Assembly: GCF_023715345.1 (NCBI RefSeq)
Contig: NZ_JAMBNY010000013.1
Location: forward strand, 1 to 64,000
DNA: 64,000 nucleotides
From: Paenibacillus camelliae
GTDB lineage: Bacteria; Bacillota; Bacilli; Paenibacillales; Paenibacillaceae
Direction of reading: 5' to 3'
The notes under the pieces are model-generated. The model was not told where the DNA came from, ran no database searches, and saw only the letters and a program-made list of their open reading frames with translations. Of the stretch, positions 60,935 to 64,000 are shown one piece after another. Both the position numbers and the translations under genes were made by a program. Position 1 is the first letter of the stretch; each line of letters opens with the position of its first letter.

Positions 60935-62080
60935 ATGAAGCTGCTATCGATTGAACCAACACCTAGTCCGAACTCTATGAAGCTTAATTTAGACGAGACA
61001 TTACCGCGTGGCCGTCGTCTTACGTACACCGTCAAGGAGCTAGAGCAGACGCCGGAGCCTTATCGCAGCCTGCTTTCTATTCAAGGTGTAAGAAGCTTAT
61101 TCCATACAACAGATTTTATTGCACTAGACCGTAAGCCGGGTGCAGACTGGGCTGCAATTCTAGCTGAAGCACGCACCATTCTACAGGCTGATCAGGAGCT
61201 GGCTACTGGAGTCGGCCAATCTAGCACGAGCTATGGGGAAGCTCAGGTGCTTGTGCAGATGTTCCGCGGTATTCCAATCCAGGTTCGTGTTCGCACCGTT
61301 GACGGTGAAACTAGAGCTGCACTTCCACAAAAATTCATTGATGCCGTTTCCAAAGCCGCTGGCTCAACGATGATTCGTGAGCGGAAGCTCGAGGAGTTCG
61401 GTGTTCGTTACGGAGCACCTGAGGACATCGCAAGTGAGATCGTACAGGAGCTTGAAGCAAGCTACACTGCCGATCGTCTGGAAGAGCTCATTCATGCATC
61501 ACTTGCTATAGGCAATGCTGGTGACAGCACACCGCAGCAGGAGATTGTTCGTCCGGCACCATTGGATGGACATCACGTGCTTCGTGAATTTGAGCATGAA
61601 GACTGGCAAGCACGTTATGCTGCGCTTGATCGTTATGCACTGGATGAGCAAGCGCCACAGGTGCTGCAGCTAGCACTAAAGGATAGCAATGCATCCATCC
61701 GTAGACTGGCTGTCGTTTTCCTTGGTGATCTTCGCACGCCTGAGGCGATGCCGCTGCTCTATCAAGCATTAGCTGATTCCTCTGCCTCTGTACGTCGTAC
61801 AGCTGGCGATACGCTTTCTGATCTTGGTGATGCGGGTGCCATCGAACCGATGATTACCGCACTAAGTGACAAGAACAAGCTCGTTCGCTGGAGAGCAGCA
61901 CGCTTCATGTATGAGGTTGGAGATGAACGCGCATTGCCTGCACTGAAGATTGCAGCGAATGATCCTGAGTTTGAAATTCAGCTGCAAGCAAAAATTGCGA
62001 TTGAACGTATTGAACGAGGAGAAGAAGCGGCTGGTTCCGTATGGCAGCAAATGACTGCTGCTCGGCAAAAGCAGCAATAA
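60935..62080 (+). CDS. CvfC/YpgR-like protein: NifU-N, virulence-factor and HEAT domains
   Basis: A 381-residue protein. An N-terminal Nfu_N-like domain (PTPSPNSMKLNLDETL) leads to a middle 'conserved virulence factor C' domain (GIPIQVRVRT, EEFGVRYGAPEDI) and C-terminal HEAT-like helical repeats (DSNASIRRLAVVFLGDLRTP, DSSASVRRTAGDTLSDLGD). The layout matches B. subtilis YpgR and staphylococcal CvfC. Molecular role unknown; the N-terminal part suggests Fe-S cluster contact. SD GGGGAGGA precedes ATG. Single gene with its own terminator. Confidence 0.88.
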   Translation: MKLLSIEPTPSPNSMKLNLDETLPRGRRLTYTVKELEQTPEPYRSLLSIQGVRSLFHTTDFIALDRKPGADWAAILAEARTILQADQELATGVGQSSTSYGEAQVLVQMFRGIPIQVRVRTVDGETRAALPQKFIDAVSKAAGSTMIRERKLEEFGVRYGAPEDIASEIVQELEASYTADRLEELIHASLAIGNAGDSTPQQEIVRPAPLDGHHVLREFEHEDWQARYAALDRYALDEQAPQVLQLALKDSNASIRRLAVVFLGDLRTPEAMPLLYQALADSSASVRRTAGDTLSDLGDAGAIEPMITALSDKNKLVRWRAARFMYEVGDERALPALKIAANDPEFEIQLQAKIAIERIERGEEAAGSVWQQMTAARQKQQ

Positions 62081-62133
62081 GTCTATGCTGAACCTAATGC
62101 TGTAACGAGCTCAATACCCGACTATAGATTGAG

Positions 62134-62180
62134 AAAAGCAGTAGAAGTGCGGTCCACGGGCTTGCACAGCTACTGCTTTT
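62134..62180 (+). terminator. Terminator after the CvfC-like gene
   Basis: AAAAGCAGTAG pairs with CTACTGCTTTT, with TG/CA pairing inside. Confidence 0.75.
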
Positions 62181-62200
62181 TACATGTACATTCATTTTTG

Positions 62201-62251
62201 CTCTTACTGCATTTACACTCTTACTGCTTCTACGCTCTCACTGCTTTTACG
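62201..62251. repeat. 17-bp tandem repeat, three units
   Basis: CTCTTACTGCATTTACA, CTCTTACTGCTTCTACG and CTCTCACTGCTTTTACG lie head to tail just after the ArsR gene's 3' end. Function unknown. Confidence 0.75.
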
Positions 62252-62263
62252 CTTCTTCACGAA

Positions 62264-62572
62264 TTAATGCTCCGCATGGTCTATCGCTTGCTTCAACAGT
62301 GAAATGACATGACTGTCGTCACAGGAGTATATCATCGTCGTTCCTTCCCGGCGATTTTTAACGAGCTTCATCATCCGCAGAAAGCTTAGCTGATGCGATA
62401 CTGCTGACTGCGACATCTCTAGCACCTCAGTCAAATGCCCCACCGAGCATTCCTCCTGCGATAGCAGATACAATATTTTTATTCGCGTCGGGTCAGACAA
62501 TGCCTTAAACATTTGTGAGATGTGATCAATCGTCTCCGAGCTTAAAAACGCATGGTCCTTAGCCTCCATCAT
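62264..62572 (-). CDS. ArsR/SmtB-family metal-sensing repressor (Zn/Co type)
   Basis: A 102-residue winged-helix dimer. The HTH (SVGHLTEVLEMSQSAVSHQL) recognises DNA. The C-terminal helix carries Asp86-x-His88-x10-His99-x2-His102, the full alpha-5 zinc site of CzrA/SmtB; the alpha-3 Cys box is absent. So it should release DNA on binding Zn(II) or Co(II). ATG 62572 follows AAGGTGG by 4-5 bases; an extension to 62602 is rejected. The CDF transporter gene 3.4 kb away is a possible target. Confidence 0.92.
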   Translation of the reverse strand: MMEAKDHAFLSSETIDHISQMFKALSDPTRIKILYLLSQEECSVGHLTEVLEMSQSAVSHQLSFLRMMKLVKNRREGTTMIYSCDDSHVISLLKQAIDHAEH

Positions 62573-62679
62573 TATTCCACCTTTATATGCACATATCTTC
62601 ATTTATTATTATAAATATTCGACTAATTCTGGAGTGTTGTCAAGCAGGCAGGATCCACCACTCCTCCTTAATCCATGTG

Positions 62680-63954
62680 CTAGGAATACGCGAAGGTAAG
62701 CTGTACAGCTGTATCTCCTTGCTCGCTAAGCTCATAGTAGCTCATTTGATAGGATAGTCTTTTGTTTAGTGAACGCAGTGCCTTCTCTACATCCTTCTCG
62801 ACTTGCTGGCCTTCCACATAACGAAACTCAAGCTCCGTTTGCTTCTGCTCCACAGCTAGCTTCAGGAGCTCGCGCAGCTCATCGTAGGCTGAAACGGTAA
62901 ACTCATCATCATGCCAATGGAAGCCAAGCTCCTCTCGCAATGCCTGCAGCTCCTTGTATGCTTCTGACTGAGCATCGAGTACAGCAGCTTTTTCCTTCAG
63001 CGTCGTTTTATAGCTAACCGTTGCGACAGGATAATCCCCTTCCCAGATATGATCCTTGCTTAGCTCCTCATCACTAACGAGGTAGTAACGATAGCTCACA
63101 TCATCTGGCGCTTGACCGACTGGATCATCCCAAGTAAGGTCCAGCTGATACCAACGATCATCTAGCTTAATCATATTCCAGGCATGCTCCTGACCCTTTG
63201 CTGTCCCCTCTACGATCCGAACATCGAAGCCCGCTTCACTGTAAAGCATATAACCAAGCATTGCATAGCCTTGGCAAACAGCAAGCCCTTCCGTCAATGC
63301 CTCATAGGCCGTATAACGTGTCAATCCCTCATCGTATTGGACATGTGTAACGACCCAGTCATGCAGTAGCTTAATCTGTTCTTCCTTCGTGTATTGTGAT
63401 AGATTCATCGAGGCGATAAGCTCCTTCACATACTGTTGCACTTGCTCGGTCATTTCCTTGCTTTCACGGAAGTCTGTTTTTAGCTCAACCTCTGTATATA
63501 GCAGTTTGTTACTAATGGTGTAGCTGTAGGAGGACATCGCATACCGAGAGTATTCATTCATGACGAGCGCTTGATCTAGCCAGTTACTAAGCTCACTAGA
63601 AACTTTGTCATAGGAGCCTTCGATTCGGAAGGTAACGCTCGGACTCCTCTCGTCTAGCTGCGCTGCTAGAAACTGTACAATGCCATCGACATCGCTTGTG
63701 GAGAGCTCTGTATTCGATACTGCTGCCGTTGCTGACGTATTTTCCATAGACAGGTTCTTTTGAAGCGACAGCGATTGCTCTACCTTATCAAGCTCTTCCT
63801 TAAGCTTCGTACCCGCCTTCTGTGCGGTTTGCTGCATCGTATCCTGGAACGTTTCTATAATAGCTGGCTTAGACTCCCACGTGATCTCTTTTAGCAAATA
63901 ATAGGATAGGTACAACGCCGCAATGACGAACAGAATACCTAGTAGTTTCCTCAT
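62680..63954 (-). CDS. Membrane-anchored transglutaminase-like protein
   Basis: A 424-residue protein. One N-terminal membrane anchor (about 5-22), a spacer rich in Lys/Glu/Gln, then a transglutaminase-like cysteine-protease fold with the triad Cys in GLAVCQGYAML, His in EHAWNMIKL and Asp in LDLTWDDP (about residues 225-275), and a C-terminal soluble domain (about 320-424). Outside the cell it could cut or cross-link peptides, but many family members are of unknown function. SD AAAGGAGG precedes ATG. Confidence 0.87.
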   Translation of the reverse strand: MRKLLGILFVIAALYLSYYLLKEITWESKPAIIETFQDTMQQTAQKAGTKLKEELDKVEQSLSLQKNLSMENTSATAAVSNTELSTSDVDGIVQFLAAQLDERSPSVTFRIEGSYDKVSSELSNWLDQALVMNEYSRYAMSSYSYTISNKLLYTEVELKTDFRESKEMTEQVQQYVKELIASMNLSQYTKEEQIKLLHDWVVTHVQYDEGLTRYTAYEALTEGLAVCQGYAMLGYMLYSEAGFDVRIVEGTAKGQEHAWNMIKLDDRWYQLDLTWDDPVGQAPDDVSYRYYLVSDEELSKDHIWEGDYPVATVSYKTTLKEKAAVLDAQSEAYKELQALREELGFHWHDDEFTVSAYDELRELLKLAVEQKQTELEFRYVEGQQVEKDVEKALRSLNKRLSYQMSYYELSEQGDTAVQLTFAYS

Positions 63955-64000
63955 AACAGCCTCCTTTTCGGCTTATTGATAAACTCTTCATTATTCTATT

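Overview
The window reads as chromosomal DNA of a Gram-positive, endospore-forming Paenibacillus-like bacterium (Bacillales). Evidence: cwlJ-gerQ, an alpha/beta-type SASP with a sigma-G-like promoter, cmpA, kapB, strong AGGAGG-type ribosome binding sites, cre, LexA and Fnr/Rex-like operators in the Bacillus style, and the tex-cmpA-sprT neighbourhood also known from Bacillus subtilis. There are no rRNA genes, insertion sequences, prophage or CRISPR array. Family names come from recognising motifs by eye; no database search was run.

Layout. 0-4 kb: a class B penicillin-binding protein, a small membrane protein and an MFS transporter. 4.1-5.0 kb: a tandem array of ~184-bp palindromic repeats. 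5-9.3 kb: a small Toprim protein, SCO1 and heme o synthase (cytochrome oxidase assembly), the germination pair cwlJ-gerQ and a YfhP-like protein. 9.3-18.2 kb: SASP, a chemotaxis transducer, a secreted CAP protein with a Pro/Thr minisatellite, and a block with a MalT-like LuxR regulator between two DUF4386 membrane proteins, ending in an XRE regulator/membrane protein pair with a well-defined promoter. 18.5-28 kb: a carbohydrate locus (a tandem GH43 protein, a second GH43, Gfo/Idh oxidoreductase, TIM-barrel isomerase, AbrB-family membrane protein, YicI-type GH31 alpha-xylosidase and a divergent AraC regulator), probably for plant hemicellulose side chains. 28-36 kb: MFS transporter, a 51-bp palindromic tandem array, hflKC, stalk-domain and DUF2339 proteins, and a YolD-like gene under a LexA-box promoter. 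36-39.2 kb: a possible small RNA, five tRNAs, sprT and cmpA. 39-46.6 kb: tex, a metallo-beta-lactamase-fold hydrolase, thioredoxin-like and DedA proteins, an M23 peptidase/bactofilin operon. 46.8-64 kb: glutamate synthase large subunit, an SGNH hydrolase, a second ~184-bp repeat array, kapB, a UgtP-like glycosyltransferase, a VTT protein, NlpC/P60, CDF efflux, ABC-F, CvfC-like HEAT protein, a zinc-type ArsR regulator and a transglutaminase-like protein.

The most unusual content is not protein-coding. Two arrays of the same ~184-bp element lie 48 kb apart; the stem sequences differ between copies but stay complementary, which implies selection on a folded structure. A separate 51-bp array shows similar paired changes. 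Three genes appear to use near-cognate start codons (ATC, ATT, CTG) at well-placed Shine-Dalgarno sequences. Several operators can be placed to the base: LexA inside a promoter spacer, a TACA-N3-TGTA pair around an XRE promoter, a cre site before the GH43 operon, and an Fnr/Rex-like box before the heme o synthase operon.
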